A DNA stretch of 64,000 nt from Verrucomicrobiota bacterium (GTDB taxonomy: Bacteria > Verrucomicrobiota > Verrucomicrobiia > Chthoniobacterales > SZAS-18). The position numbers and the translations under genes are program-made. Below the pieces are notes generated by a model, which ran no database searches, had not been told where the DNA came from, and worked only from the letters and a program-made list of their open reading frames with translations. Shown here piece after piece: positions 62,853-64,000 of the stretch (positions within the stretch are counted from its first letter, which is position 1; every line of letters begins with the position of its first letter). The DNA is taken from NCBI GenBank assembly GCA_018240025.1, contig JAFEGM010000012.1, forward strand, positions 41,811 through 105,810, given 5' to 3'.

Positions 62853-63698
62853 ATGGACCTACTTGTCCCCTTTCGCTACGATTTCATGGTCACGGCCATG
62901 TGGGTCTGCACGCTCGTGGGGGTCGTTTGCGGGCTGCTTTCAGCCTTCGTCACCTTGAAAGGCTGGTCCCTCATGGGCGACGCCCTGTCCCACGCTGTCG
63001 TTCCTGGGGTTGCGATCGCGTATTTTGTCGGGATGCCCTTCGCCTTGGGGGCATTCGCTAGCGGCATTCTCGCCGCTGGGGCCATGACCTATGTGAAGCT
63101 TAGGACCCCAGTCCGCGAGGATGCGGTTATCGGCGTGGTCTTTACCTCCTTCTTCGCCTTCGGCCTGCTGCTCATCTCGCTGCGGCCCAGCCAGATCGAC
63201 CTCAAGACCATCATTCTTGGGAACGTCCTTGGCATTCCCCGAGACGACGCCCTGCAGGTGACCGTGGTTTCAGCGATCTGCCTGCTTGTCCTCGCCCTGC
63301 AGGGCCGCGACCTGCTGCTGGTCTGCTTCGATCCGGGACACGCCCGCGCGCTCGGACTGCGCGTTAACCTGCTGCAGGGCATCCTGCTGACCCTGCTCGC
63401 CGCCACGGCCGTCGCCGCCATGCAGGCGGTCGGCGCGGTTTTGGTGGCGGCCATGGTCATTACCCCCGGGGCTACCGCTTTTCTCCTCACCGCTCGCTTT
63501 GGCCGCATGATGGGCGTGGCGGCCGGCATCGGCGGCACCAGCTCGTTTGTCGGTGCTTACCTCAGTTACTACCTCGATGGCGCTACGGGCGGCTGCATCG
63601 TGACCCTGCAAACTCTTATCTTTATCATCGTACTCGTCTTCGCCCCCAAGCACGGACTCCTGGCTAGTCGCCGGGCGCGCCAGGCCGCCATCGCATGA
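62853..63698 (+). CDS. Metal ABC transporter permease
   Basis: A 281-residue ABC-3 family permease with eight or nine membrane helices. Typical features: MGDALSHAVVPGVAIAYFVG, the cytoplasmic contact region REDAVIGVVFTSFFAFGLLL and VGAVLVAAMVITPGATAFLL. It starts 2 bases after the ATPase stop and overlaps the next permease by ATGA. Confidence 0.94.
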   Translation: MDLLVPFRYDFMVTAMWVCTLVGVVCGLLSAFVTLKGWSLMGDALSHAVVPGVAIAYFVGMPFALGAFASGILAAGAMTYVKLRTPVREDAVIGVVFTSFFAFGLLLISLRPSQIDLKTIILGNVLGIPRDDALQVTVVSAICLLVLALQGRDLLLVCFDPGHARALGLRVNLLQGILLTLLAATAVAAMQAVGAVLVAAMVITPGATAFLLTARFGRMMGVAAGIGGTSSFVGAYLSYYLDGATGGCIVTLQTLIFIIVLVFAPKHGLLASRRARQAAIA

Positions 63699-64000
63699 AC
63701 CCGCTTTTCGATCCATTTGCCTTCGGCTTCATGCTGAAGGCCTTTGCGGTGGCAACGATAGTCGGGGCGGTTTGTGCCGTTCTCTCCTGCTTTCTCGTGC
63801 TGCGCGGTTGGTCGCTCATGGGCGACGCCGTCTCGCACGCTGTCCTGCCAGGCATCGTGTTAGCCAACATGGCGGGCCTGCCCCTAGCCGTAGGCGCCTT
63901 TGCCAGCGGACTTCTCTGCGCTTTCGCCAGTGGCTGGATCGACGCCCACACCCGGCTGAAAGAGGACACCACCATGGGCGTCGTCTTCACTGGCCTCTTC
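63695..64000 (+). CDS. Second metal ABC transporter permease, cut by window end
   Basis: The first 102 residues of another ABC-3 permease (MNPLFDPFAFGFMLKAFAVAT...). It has the same MGDAVSHAVLPGIVLANM segment and KEDTTMGVVFTGLF as the gene before it, so the transporter would be a heterodimer of two permeases. The gene continues beyond the window. Confidence 0.92.
   Translation, partial: MNPLFDPFAFGFMLKAFAVATIVGAVCAVLSCFLVLRGWSLMGDAVSHAVLPGIVLANMAGLPLAVGAFASGLLCAFASGWIDAHTRLKEDTTMGVVFTGLF

Overview
The window is 64 kb of GC-rich bacterial chromosome. The most likely source is a member of the Verrucomicrobiota, probably close to Opitutaceae. This rests on sequence character only: secreted proteins with the short C-terminal repeat ending in LGPSL, thrombospondin type 3 and beta-helix proteins, a DUF2934 mini-protein, and many intergenic repeat families. 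No rRNA or marker gene is present, so the placement is an inference.

Left part (1-14.2 kb) reads as ordinary host chromosome: a beta-lactamase-fold hydrolase, a DUF2934 protein, a small membrane protein, an AEC-family permease, a LytS/LytTR two-component pair, a DoxX/HTTM-like membrane protein fused to TPRs, a large secreted protein, an L,D-transpeptidase lipoprotein, and a divergent pair of a frameshifted acyltransferase-like gene and a heme-oxygenase-fold protein. The spacers are unusually rich in repeats: a 419-bp array, a 33-bp perfect inverted repeat, 115-bp tandem units, and 7-, 8- and 9-mers.

Defence block (14.4-22.9 kb): a type I restriction-modification operon transcribed leftward in the order hsdM, hsdS, single-HKD PLD nuclease, DUF433-type antitoxin, PIN-like toxin, hsdR. 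After it come a 21-bp repeat tract, an unrecognised gene and two REP-like palindromes.

Integrated element (from about 25.1 kb): the left border is the 3' half of a tRNA-Leu(CAA), followed at once by a tyrosine recombinase and an excisionase-like protein. To the right are a MobF relaxase-helicase, a VirD4/TraD-type coupling protein, a ParA-like ATPase and a membrane protein, but no type IV secretion channel, which suggests a mobilizable element. Its intergenic control region holds a helically phased array of TCGAA-type boxes. Cargo includes a TIR-ORF6C fusion next to a phosphoesterase, secreted helical-repeat proteins, a TSP3-repeat protein with a JAMM-like C-terminus, an XRE-acyltransferase fusion, a GspE/PilB-like protein without a normal Walker A, and a kinase, unknown and nuclease-like trio. 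The right border (an intact tRNA-Leu) was not found.

Right part (54.2-64 kb): decayed IS66 and IS21 remnants, then a mercury-type operon (merR, fused merTP, an HMA-like secreted protein, a CopZ-like protein, no merA) with a clear MerR operator. A DtxR/MntR regulator follows, divergent from an outer-membrane protein and a Mn/Zn/Fe ABC importer that runs off the window edge.
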